From the NCBI GenBank assembly GCA_016778085.1, contig JADHQF010000002.1, positions 1-37,860 of the forward strand: 37,860 bases of DNA, given 5' to 3'. Both the position numbers and the translations under genes were made by a program. The notes below the pieces were generated by a model. That model did not search any database, was not told the DNA's origin, and worked only from the letters and a program-made list of their open reading frames with translations. Below, piece after piece: positions 24,070-30,997 of this stretch (its first letter is position 1; every line of letters begins with the position of its first letter). Origin of the DNA: Luminiphilus sp. (GTDB lineage: Bacteria; Pseudomonadota; Gammaproteobacteria; Pseudomonadales; Halieaceae).

Positions 24070-24852
24070 ATGAACAATATCCTTTATACGGGGACCTCGG
24101 GGCAGGGCCCTGATCTGATATTGCTGCATGGGCTTTTTGGTCAGGGCGGCAACTTGCGCAGTGTCGCCCGGGCGCTCGAGACGGACTTTTGTGTGCACTG
24201 TCTGGATTTGCCCGATCATGGCCGTTCGCCTTGGCTTGCAGAAGCGTCTCTGGCGACCTATGCCGCGGCAGTGGGTCTCTGGATGGATCAGCACGAGTTA
24301 ATGGCGGCCCACATTCTGGGTCACTCGTTGGGTGGCAAGGTGGCGATGGAGCTGGCGCTGACTGAGCCGGGGCGGGTAGAGAAGTTGGTGGTGGCAGATA
24401 TAGCGCCGGTGACTTATGCCGATCACCACCAAGTGATCCTCGACGCCCTGCAGCAGGTGGCAGCCCGAGGCTGTCAAACAAGAACGGAAGCTGAGGCGCT
24501 GCTGGGCGAGGTGATAGACGATCCCGGCGTAGTGGGGTATCTGCTGATGAGCCTCCAGCGCGGCGCTGAGGGTGAGGTGTTCCAGTGGCGCTTCAACTTG
24601 GCGGGTTTGGCCAGCGCTTATGGCCAACTGCGCGAGGCACCTTCTGAGACGGCGCCGTTTCAGGGCCACACCCTGTTCCTGAAGGGCAGCGAGTCCGCTT
24701 ACATACAGGCATCGCACGAGCGCGAGATTCAAAGGCGCTTTCCCTGCAGTCAGCTCGTTACGGTGCATGAGGCCGGGCATTGGCTTCATATCGACCAGCC
24801 GGAACAATTCAACGGTGCAGTGCGTGGATTTTTACTCGCAGAGGCGGGCTAA
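24070..24852 (+). CDS. Alpha/beta-fold hydrolase, YbfF-like
   Basis: 260 residues from ATG 24070, with AAGGAG nine bases upstream; the track start at 23950 adds 40 residues of non-coding look. The serine-hydrolase elements are present: oxyanion LLHGLFGQGGNL, nucleophile elbow GHSLGGK, an acid in the later strand (FLKGSESAYI region) and catalytic His in HEAGHWLHIDQPEQF. The layout is that of E. coli YbfF, an acyl-CoA esterase. Substrate unknown; probably a small ester or thioester in the cytoplasm. Confidence 0.88.
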   Translation: MNNILYTGTSGQGPDLILLHGLFGQGGNLRSVARALETDFCVHCLDLPDHGRSPWLAEASLATYAAAVGLWMDQHELMAAHILGHSLGGKVAMELALTEPGRVEKLVVADIAPVTYADHHQVILDALQQVAARGCQTRTEAEALLGEVIDDPGVVGYLLMSLQRGAEGEVFQWRFNLAGLASAYGQLREAPSETAPFQGHTLFLKGSESAYIQASHEREIQRRFPCSQLVTVHEAGHWLHIDQPEQFNGAVRGFLLAEAG

Positions 24853-24940
24853 GCAGGCGCCTTCAGGACGGGGTTTGGCGGGTTAGCCGAGGTCGGCGGT
24901 GCGAAAATGGTTCGATCCTGAGTCCGATCGATCAAAAGTG

Positions 24941-24972
24941 TCCACAGATTCTGTGGATAACTCTCTGGATAA
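24941..24972. promoter_or_regulatory. DnaA-box-like cluster with inverted repeat
   Basis: TCCACAG-ATT-CTGTGGA is a perfect 7+3+7 inverted repeat (24941-24957). It runs into TGTGGATAA (24952-24960), an exact match to the DnaA box TTATNCACA on the minus strand. TCTGGATAA (24964-24972) is a one-mismatch copy 12 bases further in the same orientation. A second exact box lies at 25141-25149. Binding by DnaA is inferred. Confidence 0.5.
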
Positions 24973-25020
24973 TTTGTTTAATCACGCCTTCAGGCCCGAA
25001 AAGCCGTCTAAATCAGCGAA

Positions 25021-25039
25021 TTGGTTAAATTTTAACCAA
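25021..25039. repeat. 19-bp perfect inverted repeat
   Basis: TTGGTTAAA-T-TTTAACCAA is a perfect 9+1+9 palindrome in the AT-rich non-coding stretch, between the two DnaA-box sites. It could be an operator for a dimeric regulator or an easily extruded element. Confidence 0.6.
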
Positions 25040-25140
25040 CCCTTTAAAAGATAGTAAAAACAGAAAGTTATGGATGATCTATGAGCGGGATTGTCCGGTG
25101 TGTCATATAAATCCCATAAAAATGTCATCGACACGGCGCG

Positions 25141-25149
25141 TGTGTATAA
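25141..25149 (-). promoter_or_regulatory. Second exact DnaA-box match
   Basis: TGTGTATAA on the plus strand equals TTATACACA on the minus strand, an exact match to TTATNCACA. It lies 180 bases from the first exact match (24952) and 83 bases before the stop of queD. Confidence 0.45.
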
Positions 25150-25231
25150 CCATTCGAGGGCGGGTACTACAGAACTGTGACGCCACGCAACCCCATTTCA
25201 GCACTTTTTTAGCCTTCAGGGCAAAAATTTT

Positions 25232-25588
25232 TCAGTCTCCGCGGTAGCGACACCCAGCGTCACAGGTTTCGCGCACCTCTACCTCAGTGAGTTCGGGCAA
25301 CGCAGGCTTCAGCCGGGTCCAAATCCAGCGACAGAGATTTTCGCTGGTGGGGTTCTCAAGCCCTTCGATGTCATTGAGGTAGTGGTGGTCCAGCTTTTCC
25401 AGCAGGGGATCAAAGGACTGATTAATCACATCGAAATCCATGATCCATCCGGTCTCAGGATCGACTTCGCCCTCGATAGTGATGCGAATGTGGTAGGAGT
25501 GGCCGTGCAGACGCGCACATTTATGGCCCTCCGGGACTTTGGGGAGAAGATGCGCTGCTTCAAAGCGAAAATCTGTGTAGAGCTCCAT
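25232..25588 (-). CDS. queD: 6-carboxytetrahydropterin synthase QueD
   Basis: 118 residues from ATG 25588 ([16 protein letters not shown]); the track start at 25690 would reach into the tRNA promoter. It converts dihydroneopterin triphosphate to 6-carboxytetrahydropterin, the second step of queuosine/preQ0 synthesis. Zinc ligands are His in RFEAAH and His-x-His in [11 protein letters not shown], where the Cys of CxxxHGH is the catalytic residue. DHHYLND and the pterin-anchoring [11 protein letters not shown] complete the site. No other queuosine genes are in the window. A short divergent gap with the tRNA promoter suggests an independent promoter. Confidence 0.94.
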   Translation of the reverse strand: MELYTDFRFEAAHLLPKVPEGHKCARLHGHSYHIRITIEGEVDPETGWIMDFDVINQSFDPLLEKLDHHYLNDIEGLENPTSENLCRWIWTRLKPALPELTEVEVRETCDAGCRYRGD

Positions 25589-25689
25589 CGCATAATCTCG
25601 CAGTGGGGGCGAAAATTTCGCCGCGATTCTACACGTTTTGGGTGGCGCTGAGATGCCTGAGAACGACGCGCTAATGGCCAGAAAGCGCA

Positions 25690-25717
25690 TTGACAGTGGG
25701 GGTGCGATCCCTATAAT
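25690..25717 (+). promoter_or_regulatory. Consensus sigma70 promoter of the tRNA pair
   Basis: TTGACA (25690-25695), a 16-base spacer and TATAAT (25712-25717) match both consensus hexamers exactly. The tRNA-Val gene starts 17 bases after the -10. The GC-rich discriminator GCCGTGC is typical of stringently controlled stable-RNA promoters. Confidence 0.88.
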
Positions 25718-25733
25718 GCCGTGCTCTGGCTCG

Positions 25734-25809
25734 GGGTGATTAGCTCAGCTGGGAGAGCATCTGCCTTACAAGCAGAGGGTCGGCGGTTCGATCCCGTCAT
25801 CACCCACCA
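25734..25809 (+). tRNA. tRNA-Val (anticodon TAC)
   Basis: 76 nt with encoded CCA. The acceptor stem GGGTGAT/ATCACCC is perfect. The D-arm holds AGCTCAGCTGGGAGAGC, the anticodon stem-loop CTGCCTTACAAGCAG gives TAC, and the T-arm has GGTTCGATCC. It decodes GUA and related valine codons. It is first of two tRNA genes under one promoter. Confidence 0.97.
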
Positions 25810-25868
25810 CCCTCTCTGTTGGAGACGGGTCCAAGCCACAACCGATGCAGCTGCTGCATTGTCTACCT

Positions 25869-25945
25869 GGAGCGGTAGTTCAGTTGGTTAGAATACCGGC
25901 CTGTCACGCCGGGGGTCGCGGGTTCGAGTCCCGTCCGCTCCGCCA
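25869..25945 (+). tRNA. tRNA-Asp (anticodon GTC)
   Basis: 77 nt with encoded CCA. Acceptor stem GGAGCGG/CCGCTCC, D-arm TAGTTCAGTTGGTTAGAATA, anticodon loop CTGTCAC giving GTC, T-arm GGTTCGAGTC. Probably processed from one transcript with tRNA-Val 59 bases upstream. No copy of its 3' end is repeated elsewhere in the window, so there is no sign of an integrated element here. Confidence 0.97.
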
Positions 25946-26398
25946 TTTCCCTCAAAGACTTTAGGTAAGCCAATCTGGTGCGGTTTCTAACCCACTGAGG
26001 GCGATTCTAGCCCACCAATCTAACCCGCATACCTCCCGCAATCGCCCGCGACAAAGACACCCACGGGGGGCCTGTCAAGGCGTCGTCGCGTGGGGGGTAC
26101 CGCCCCCACTTGCGAAGAGAAGAATCAGAATCGCTGGTAATACTCACCAGTGACCGCATCTGATGTTCCGTGCGCGTTAGAGCCAACCCAAGCTGACTAC
26201 GCGTATGGCGTTCCACTCCGCCGCTTTCCCCACCGGTTAGCCCACGGTGCGCGTACGGGCTTCCCAACACATTGGCGCCTTCAGCCAAGCTGTTGGGGCA
26301 CTCTGCTAATCATTCCGACCCCCTCCAAAGCAAAACTGTCACTGCCACGGAATGACCCCTCCTGCCACGAACGGCACCATTAACTTGAGGGCAAGAAA
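25946..26398. other. 453-base stretch without a recognisable gene
   Basis: Only weak frames are found (26007-26288 minus, 26150-26383 plus), with no recognisable motif and no good ribosome site. No terminator with a clear U-tract follows the tRNA genes. I see nothing else that can be supported. Confidence 0.5.
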
Positions 26399-26671
26399 AT
26401 GAGTAAGCAGGCAACTGACGCCGAGGTCATGGAGTACCTCTGGCCAACAAGACGGTTGGCTCAACGAGAGCGCACCATGAACAGCCCAAGGATAACGAGC
26501 GTAGGCATCGCCGCTGCGTTGCTCTTGTTCAGTGCATTGCTGTTCGGTCAGCGAGCGGAGGCAGGCGCCCATCACAGCTCATCCGCCGAAATTAAACATG
26601 AGCGAAATGAGATCTGGGTTTCGCACACGTTCGATCACCGAGCGACTTTCCGGGGTGCTTACGCGCATTGA
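26399..26671 (+). CDS. Possible small exported His-rich protein
   Basis: 90 residues if started at ATG 26399, which has GAGGG upstream, or 64 residues from ATG 26477. The second start gives a typical signal peptide (MNSPRITSVGIAAALLLFSALLFGQRAEAGA) followed by a short mature part, HHSSSAEIKHERNEIWVSHTFDHRATFRGAYAH, with five His. I do not recognise it. It could be a real small periplasmic protein or a chance frame; the signal peptide is the main support. Confidence 0.4.
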   Translation: MSKQATDAEVMEYLWPTRRLAQRERTMNSPRITSVGIAAALLLFSALLFGQRAEAGAHHSSSAEIKHERNEIWVSHTFDHRATFRGAYAH

Positions 26672-26783
26672 TCACACACTTTTTGATTGATGATTCCAGC
26701 TGCTGGATTTGTATCCGGTCCTCGAGTGTAAGGTCCGTCGTTGACGCAATTGATACTGTGGCTGCACATGAGAAGCGGATTTT

Positions 26784-26813
26784 AAAAAAGCTCCTGTGGT
26801 CATTCTCCGCAGG
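26784..26813 (-). terminator. Probable rho-independent terminator of the GDT1-like gene
   Basis: On the minus strand CCTGCGG-agaatga-CCACAGG forms a 7-bp stem with one C/A mismatch. It is followed by AGC and a run of six T, beginning 12 bases after the stop of the gene at 26825. Confidence 0.5.
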
Positions 26814-26824
26814 GGAAAGCAGCC

Positions 26825-27097
26825 TTAAGCGCGCGCCAATGTAAGCGCTCCAATAAGGATAAATCCTGCTCCAGCAATGTAGTTGAGATATCTCTCGTTG
26901 ATGAACTCTGAGAGAAGCGTGCCAGCGATGACCCCTATGGCAGTGGCAACTATTAATGCTGCAGACGCGCCCCAAAATACAGTCCACTTGCTGACTTCTT
27001 TATCAGCCGCAAACAGCATCGTCGCAAACTGGGTTTTGTCGCCCAGTTCTGCAATAAACACCGCGGCGAATACTGTGAAAAACACTTTCAATTCCAT
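26825..27097 (-). CDS. UPF0016/GDT1-family single-domain membrane protein
   Basis: 90 residues with three transmembrane segments. The family mark ELGDKTQFATMLFAADK (ExGDK[ST] motif) sits in the first membrane segment, and GFILIGALTLARA ends the protein. Family members export Mn2+ or Ca2+ and usually have two copies of this domain in about 190 residues. This one encodes a single copy and would have to work as a dimer, possibly with another half-protein. The ATG follows CTCAAGGAGCC, a good ribosome site. I looked for a yybP-ykoY manganese riboswitch in the leader and found none that I could support. Confidence 0.85.
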   Translation of the reverse strand: MELKVFFTVFAAVFIAELGDKTQFATMLFAADKEVSKWTVFWGASAALIVATAIGVIAGTLLSEFINERYLNYIAGAGFILIGALTLARA

Positions 27098-27214
27098 GTT
27101 GAAAGCGGCTCCTTGAGACCCTAGTTGGGTTCAAATGTACCCGTAAAATAGAACAGGGAGTTAACCGAGATCCCCGGCCATGCTGCGGGAAGCCAAACCC
27201 TCTATGCTTGGACT

Positions 27215-27388
27215 ATGAATTACAGCGAATACAAAGCCCTTCAGGTGCTACTTTTTTTCAGCCTGCCCGTCCTCTGGTGCATTTGGCAACTGATTGCCCT
27301 AAACCGATCTTCTGGCGAGGCCGACAACCCTGCGTGCGAGGAGGGCCTGGCGAAAGTCCAGGCTCCCGAGCCCGGTAACATCGACTAA
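27215..27388 (+). CDS. 57-residue membrane protein, missed by the ORF track
   Basis: MNYSEYKALQVLLFFSLPVLWCIWQLIALNRSSGEADNP... has one clear transmembrane helix (about 9-29) and a charged acidic tail with two Cys in total. It is below the 60-residue cut of the track. It lies 37 bases upstream of a 75-residue two-helix membrane protein on the same strand, so they may form a unit. The ribosome site is not strong. I do not recognise it. Confidence 0.55.
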   Translation: MNYSEYKALQVLLFFSLPVLWCIWQLIALNRSSGEADNPACEEGLAKVQAPEPGNID

Positions 27389-27425
27389 GGTGAGGCAATG
27401 AGAGAAGTGCCTTTAAGGGAATGAT

Positions 27426-27653
27426 ATGGAAAAGAACAGCCGCTTGATTTTCGCCTTCGTTGCTGGGCCCATCGTCATAGGAGTCGCCTACGGCGTTAGC
27501 TCATTGTTGACAGGTGGCGACTCTGGGAGCGAGCCAGCCGACGCCGGTATGTCTCTCGCTTACGGTCTGCTGCTCTGGATCGGGGCGCCAGTGGCCTTCG
27601 TGGCCGCCTTGCCACTGCTCGCTGGTATCCTCAAGGTCTTCAACAAATCCTGA
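27426..27653 (+). CDS. Small two-helix membrane protein
   Basis: 75 residues: MEKNSRLIFAFVAGPIVIGVAYGVSSLL, a Gly/Asp/Ser-rich loop and LAYGLLLWIGAPVAFVAALPLLAGILKVF. Two predicted membrane segments joined by a soluble loop. The ATG has AAGGGA a few bases upstream. It follows the 57-residue membrane protein gene. Function unknown. Confidence 0.6.
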   Translation: MEKNSRLIFAFVAGPIVIGVAYGVSSLLTGGDSGSEPADAGMSLAYGLLLWIGAPVAFVAALPLLAGILKVFNKS

Positions 27654-27746
27654 GCCAGGGTACGCGAGGGCCCCGGCCCCGGAAGTGTCTGTGACCGCCC
27701 GGCCTTGATAAAGTCGGTTTACATTTGAGATCGATAGGAAGACGTC

Positions 27747-28235
27747 TTGTTGTCAATTCGCCAAGCACAGGCCATCGATTTCACACGTATCCTGGACATC
27801 AACGCGACTGAAGAAGAGAAGACCAGCCGGATCGATCTAGCCAGAATTGCTCAGCTGGATCGCTGGGCGGACTATCACCGGGTCGCGGTAGTAGACGATG
27901 AGATCATTGGCTTTTTGCTGGTAATGGGTGAGGCATCAGACTACGACGGCGACAATTTTCGATGGTTTGTCGAGCGTTACGATCGTTTTCTGTATGTCGA
28001 TCGGATCGTAATCGATCAGGCGTACGCGGGACGGGGAGTAGGCAGTGCGCTGTACGGAGATCTGATTGAGTTCGCAGCAACTCAAGGCTGCCCCGCGCTG
28101 TGTTGTGAAATTAATGTGTCGCCACCTAACCCTGTATCGCATGCGTTTCATGCGCGCTTTGGTTTCAACGAGGTGGGGCGCAGCCCAGAGGCCAATGCGC
28201 CCAAGGTTGTCTCCTATCAATTGGCAGCGCTGTAG
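27747..28235 (+). CDS. GNAT-family N-acetyltransferase
   Basis: 162 residues; the start codon is TTG (GGAAGA upstream), with a second TTG directly after. The acetyl-CoA-binding motif A is VDRIVIDQAYAGRGVGSALYGDLIEFAATQGC (Q/RxxGxG/A as AGRGVGSA), and HAFHARFGFNEVGR is motif B. It transfers an acyl group to an amine of a small molecule, peptide or protein N-terminus; the substrate is unknown. It stands alone between small genes. Confidence 0.87.
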   Translation: MLSIRQAQAIDFTRILDINATEEEKTSRIDLARIAQLDRWADYHRVAVVDDEIIGFLLVMGEASDYDGDNFRWFVERYDRFLYVDRIVIDQAYAGRGVGSALYGDLIEFAATQGCPALCCEINVSPPNPVSHAFHARFGFNEVGRSPEANAPKVVSYQLAAL

Positions 28236-28259
28236 CATTTAAGGCCTGCCTACCTGTGA

Positions 28260-28466
28260 TTAATAGTCAGCCCCGGGCCTCATTGCAGGGCGAGCCTCGA
28301 CGTAGTCAAGTTTGAAGCAGGTTTTACCAGCGACCCCAACGCCGTGAATTTAGACGAGGTTGCTTGTATCGCGAGCGCTGATGAGTTTCTGTTAACCGAT
28401 GCGCTGGTGAGCGGAACTTGTTGGGACATTGTCCTAACCTGGAGGACCGTGGAGCAAAGCTTCTAG
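28260..28466 (+). pseudogene. Possible gene remnant without start codon
   Basis: An open frame with no ATG and no early alternative start reads SLDVVKFEAGFTSDPNAVNLDEVACIASADEFLLTDALVSG... It looks coding-like (balanced hydrophobic and acidic residues, no low complexity) and ends at TAG 28466. It may be the tail of a lost gene or a chance frame; I do not recognise it. Confidence 0.25.
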
Positions 28467-28512
28467 ATTGTGGAAATAAGGTAAGCTCAGAAAGAATAAA
28501 AAGGCGAGCGAG

Positions 28513-28713
28513 TTAGATCAGCGCAACACTCATTTGCGAATTTTTAGGCTCCACATCCTCAATCGCCACCAATTCCCCAACGGTGTTTAGCGCCGAGAGT
28601 AGGTCGCGATCATCTCTGCAGCGCTGCCATTTGCAAAGTTGTTCTATGATTTGGTTTCTAAGGAAGGTTAATTCTGCCGCGAGCAGACCCGCGCGAAGTT
28701 CATCGGAATTCAT
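28513..28713 (-). CDS. Small hypothetical protein
   Basis: 66 residues from ATG 28713, which has GGGGGA upstream (GGGGGAATAATG); the track start at 28758 is less likely. It reads MNSDELRAGLLAAELTFLRNQIIEQLCKWQRCRDDRDLLSALNTVGELVAIED..., a mostly helical, charged, soluble protein. It is third of three small minus-strand genes. No function recognised. Confidence 0.5.
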   Translation of the reverse strand: MNSDELRAGLLAAELTFLRNQIIEQLCKWQRCRDDRDLLSALNTVGELVAIEDVEPKNSQMSVALI

Positions 28714-28840
28714 TATTCCCCCAAGCCTGCTGTCTGCGGCTTTTGTTTGAGTAGGCACAATAGCCTACTTGAACAGCGTTTACAGATTTATCTACACCAA
28801 CCTGAGCGTTAATTATCCCCTTAATGGGGCCAGAGCTAGG

Positions 28841-29014
28841 CTACTGTTTCTGCGTTGGGCCGGGCGCTAGCGGTTTGCCGCGACCGTACGGATCTTGTCC
28901 CGATACACCATCTGGTATCTGCGTGATTTTATGCCCGGCTCTCAGAAAAGCCTTGGTTTCCTCGGCTATCGACTCACGCTTTGCGTCAGAGGATAGTTTG
29001 GGGGTTGTCTTCAT
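28841..29014 (-). CDS. 57-residue protein, SutA-like tail, missed by the ORF track
   Basis: MKTTPKLSSDAKRESIAEETKAFLRAGHKITQIPDGVSGQDPYGRGKPLAPGPTQKQ. The stretch AEETKAFLRAGHKITQIPDGV recalls the C-terminal part of SutA, a small RNA-polymerase-associated regulator of gammaproteobacteria; this is my recollection of the motif, not a search result. The start overlaps the upstream small gene by 29 bases in another frame, suggesting coupled translation. A weak hairpin CCCC-ATTAA-GGGG lies about 15 bases past the stop. Confidence 0.5.
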   Translation of the reverse strand: MKTTPKLSSDAKRESIAEETKAFLRAGHKITQIPDGVSGQDPYGRGKPLAPGPTQKQ

Positions 29015-29123
29015 TGTCACGCTGGTCCGCCTTCTCAGTTTTCTTCAGCCGCTTAGCCTCTCGCTTCTTTTGCTTGGCGACCTCGCGCTGTCTCTTCTCA
29101 AACGAATAATTAGTTTTTCTCAT
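28986..29123 (-). CDS. 45-residue basic protein, missed by the ORF track
   Basis: MRKTNYSFEKRQREVAKQKKREAKRLKKTEKADQRDNEDNPQTIL. About half of its residues are charged, with a strongly basic middle. The opening MRKTNYSFEKRQRE and the K/R-rich helix look like a conserved small gammaproteobacterial protein, although I cannot name it. It is too short for the track and overlaps the SutA-like gene by 29 bases. The product may bind nucleic acid or ribosomes; inference only. Confidence 0.6.
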   Translation of the reverse strand: MRKTNYSFEKRQREVAKQKKREAKRLKKTEKADQRDNEDNPQTIL

Positions 29124-29500
29124 ATCTGAGGCTCGAGCAGGGCAGAAAAATTTCGCAGGGATGCTGTGATGGCTCAGACTCCAGTGATGGTGATCACCAT
29201 CTGCACGTGGGGAGTCAGACAGAGGAGAGAGCGTAGCACCAACCGCTTGTTCAGACCACTTTTAACGCCGATGTGCGCCTGCTTCGACTCAAAGACCCTG
29301 CAAGAGTCAATCGAGGACGAAAAGCGGGCGTCTAAAAACAGGATTGATAATCCCGATTGGCAATAAGGCATGGCCGCGTTCGCAGAAAAGCGCAAGACCG
29401 TGTTTAATCGCGACAAGGGATAAGGAGCGAGTCGACAGACGCTGTGACTTGTTACAGTTCCGGAGAAAACAACCGCAGTGAATTGTTTGAAAAACGCCCT
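29124..29500. other. 377-base stretch without a supported gene
   Basis: Weak frames at 29166-29366 (+) and 29174-29416 (-) have no motif and no good ribosome site. TAAGGAGCGAG at about 29421 looks like a ribosome site but no start lies close behind it. It may hold promoters for the two divergent neighbours. Confidence 0.4.
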
Positions 29501-30052
29501 ATGAAAACAATTTTTGCAGCCTCTTTGTTCTGCCTGTTGGCAGGGTTTTCTGCCGCCAAAACGGATGCCGCGAATGCAGATGAGGGCAACGGTTTAAGCC
29601 TTCTAAACCGAATAGATTACTCTCCGTCTTTGACGACCTCCGGCCAACCAACCGAGGCTGAACTGGCGCTGATCGCAGCGGCCGGTTACGACCAGGTCAT
29701 TTTTCTGGCATTTACTAGTCACCCCAAGGCAGTCGCTCATGAAGACGATATGGTGAGAGGGTTGGGGGTCCAGTTCATTCACATACCGGTCGAATGGGAA
29801 TCTCCTAGTCTTGGGGATTTCGCCGCCTTCGCCGCGGTGATGCAAGCGCACGGCGGCGCCAGGACGCTGGTGCACTGCGAGGTGAACTTTAGGGCGTCTG
29901 TCTTTGGTTTCCTATATCAGGTCCTTTACGAGGGAGCTGATCTGGACGAGGCGATGTCACTTATGCAATCGATATGGGTGCCAAATGCCACATGGGACGC
30001 GTTTATCGCGCGTGTTATGGGCTATAAAGGGATTGATTATCCGCCGCTCTAG
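29501..30052 (+). CDS. Exported protein-tyrosine-phosphatase-like protein
   Basis: 183 residues from ATG 29501, the start that gives a signal peptide (MKTIFAASLFCLLAGFSAAKTDA); the GTG start at 29444 would bury it. The fold follows small dual-specificity phosphatases: SLTTSGQPTEAELALIAAAGYDQVIFLAF, GVQFIHIPVEWESPSLGDFAAF and the P-loop VHCEVNFRASVFGF. The loop is Cys126-x4-Arg131, one residue shorter than the classical CX5R, as in the DUF442-type relatives. A periplasmic phosphatase or sulfur-carrier-like role is possible. The ribosome site is weak. Confidence 0.78.
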   Translation: MKTIFAASLFCLLAGFSAAKTDAANADEGNGLSLLNRIDYSPSLTTSGQPTEAELALIAAAGYDQVIFLAFTSHPKAVAHEDDMVRGLGVQFIHIPVEWESPSLGDFAAFAAVMQAHGGARTLVHCEVNFRASVFGFLYQVLYEGADLDEAMSLMQSIWVPNATWDAFIARVMGYKGIDYPPL

Positions 30053-30176
30053 CACCACAAGCCCCGTCGCTGCCTGTGGCCGCGGTGCGGGGCGGCTCGA
30101 AAGGTCCTATCTTTTGCAAACGCGTTGATTTAATTTCAGTGGCGTCAATTTCGTAAATCTAATGGTGGGGGCAGCA

Positions 30177-30725
30177 ATGAAGAAGCTTAATGTGAGTTTG
30201 ATGGCAGGAATCATGGCGGCGGTGTCTGCGCACGCAGCCGATGAGTCGGTTGTGATTGGCGATGTGACGATGCCTGCTGTAGAGAGCAGCACCGCATTTC
30301 AGCAGGTGGAAAAGAAGCTTGGCAAGTGGGAAGGCAAAATGACTCAGGGCCTGACCGGCGCGGTTATCGATGTGTCCTATGAGTGGCGGCTGACCTCCGG
30401 GGGCAACACCATCACCGAGACGCTGGTTGAGGACGGGGTGGAAATGCTCACCACCTACAGCGACGACAAGGGCGAGCTGGTGGTGAAGCATTACTGCGCG
30501 CTGGGAACTCAGCCTGTGTTTAGCGTCAGTAGCGTGTCAGATACCGAGTTGGCGCTGGCCCTCGATGAATCAGCTAATGATCTTCACGCGGAGCATGAGA
30601 GCTTTGTGACGTCAATGAAGTGGACCATGCAAGAGGATGATAATAGCTCCATGCTTTTTACCAACACCATCATGCTTGATGGCGAATTAACTGAAAACTC
30701 CGCAGTGCTCACCAGAGTGGAGTAA
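30177..30725 (+). CDS. Small secreted protein of unknown family
   Basis: 182 residues from ATG 30177 (MKKLNVSLMAGIMAAVSAHA signal), with a GGGGG ribosome site six bases upstream. The mature part has KWEGKMTQGLTGAVIDVSYEWRLTSGGNTITETLVEDGVEMLTTY, an alternating beta pattern like small lipocalin- or DUF1579-like folds. It lies alone among exported proteins. Function unknown. Confidence 0.7.
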   Translation: MKKLNVSLMAGIMAAVSAHAADESVVIGDVTMPAVESSTAFQQVEKKLGKWEGKMTQGLTGAVIDVSYEWRLTSGGNTITETLVEDGVEMLTTYSDDKGELVVKHYCALGTQPVFSVSSVSDTELALALDESANDLHAEHESFVTSMKWTMQEDDNSSMLFTNTIMLDGELTENSAVLTRVE

Positions 30726-30997
30726 ATCGCTGAAATCGCCTTAGGCCCCAACTGACCTGAGGCGAATCTAGCGGGGAATTGGCTGGCTCGCTTGCGGCAG
30801 CCGGACCTGCGTCACTCGGTTGGCGTTGTTTCACCGCAGAATCTTTTCCGTCTCGTGGCGAGGCACGTCAGTACTGCCCAGCCTGATTGGGAAAGTTCGC
30901 TGACATACTTGACCAAGTGTTGGGCGTGTCTGGTAAATCACTCTCCGGCGCTCCGCGCTTTAATGTCTCCTCAGGTTTCAGCAACAGGAGACAGCCG

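Larger units (their letters stand above)
24853..25231. other. Non-coding AT-rich stretch of 379 bases
   Basis: No gene is visible. The stretch is much richer in A+T than its surroundings. It contains DnaA-box-like sites, four GATC sites (one near 24914, two abutting near 24926, one near 25076) and a perfect palindrome, listed separately. The remainder shows no clear promoter or terminator. Confidence 0.6.

Noticed and set aside
25205-25231. A/T-rich stem after queD as terminator
   Set aside because: Arms pair only with bulges and no U-tract follows on the queD strand.
25869-25945. tRNA-Asp as an integration site
   Set aside because: No copy of the tRNA 3' end is repeated downstream and no integrase is in the window.
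26007-26383. Weak frames after the tRNA genes
   Set aside because: No supportable start or motif; treated as non-coding.
27098-27200. Mn2+ (yybP-ykoY) riboswitch in front of the GDT1-like gene
   Set aside because: I could not find the conserved junction sequences or stems; only short GC-rich pairs are visible.
28824-29129. Plus-strand ORF of 101 residues
   Set aside because: Antisense to two overlapping small minus-strand genes that have better coding character; hydrophobic repeats come from the K/R-rich antisense codons.
29166-29416. Weak frames on both strands (66 and 80 residues)
   Set aside because: No ribosome site, motif or hydrophobic pattern; the two overlap each other antisense.
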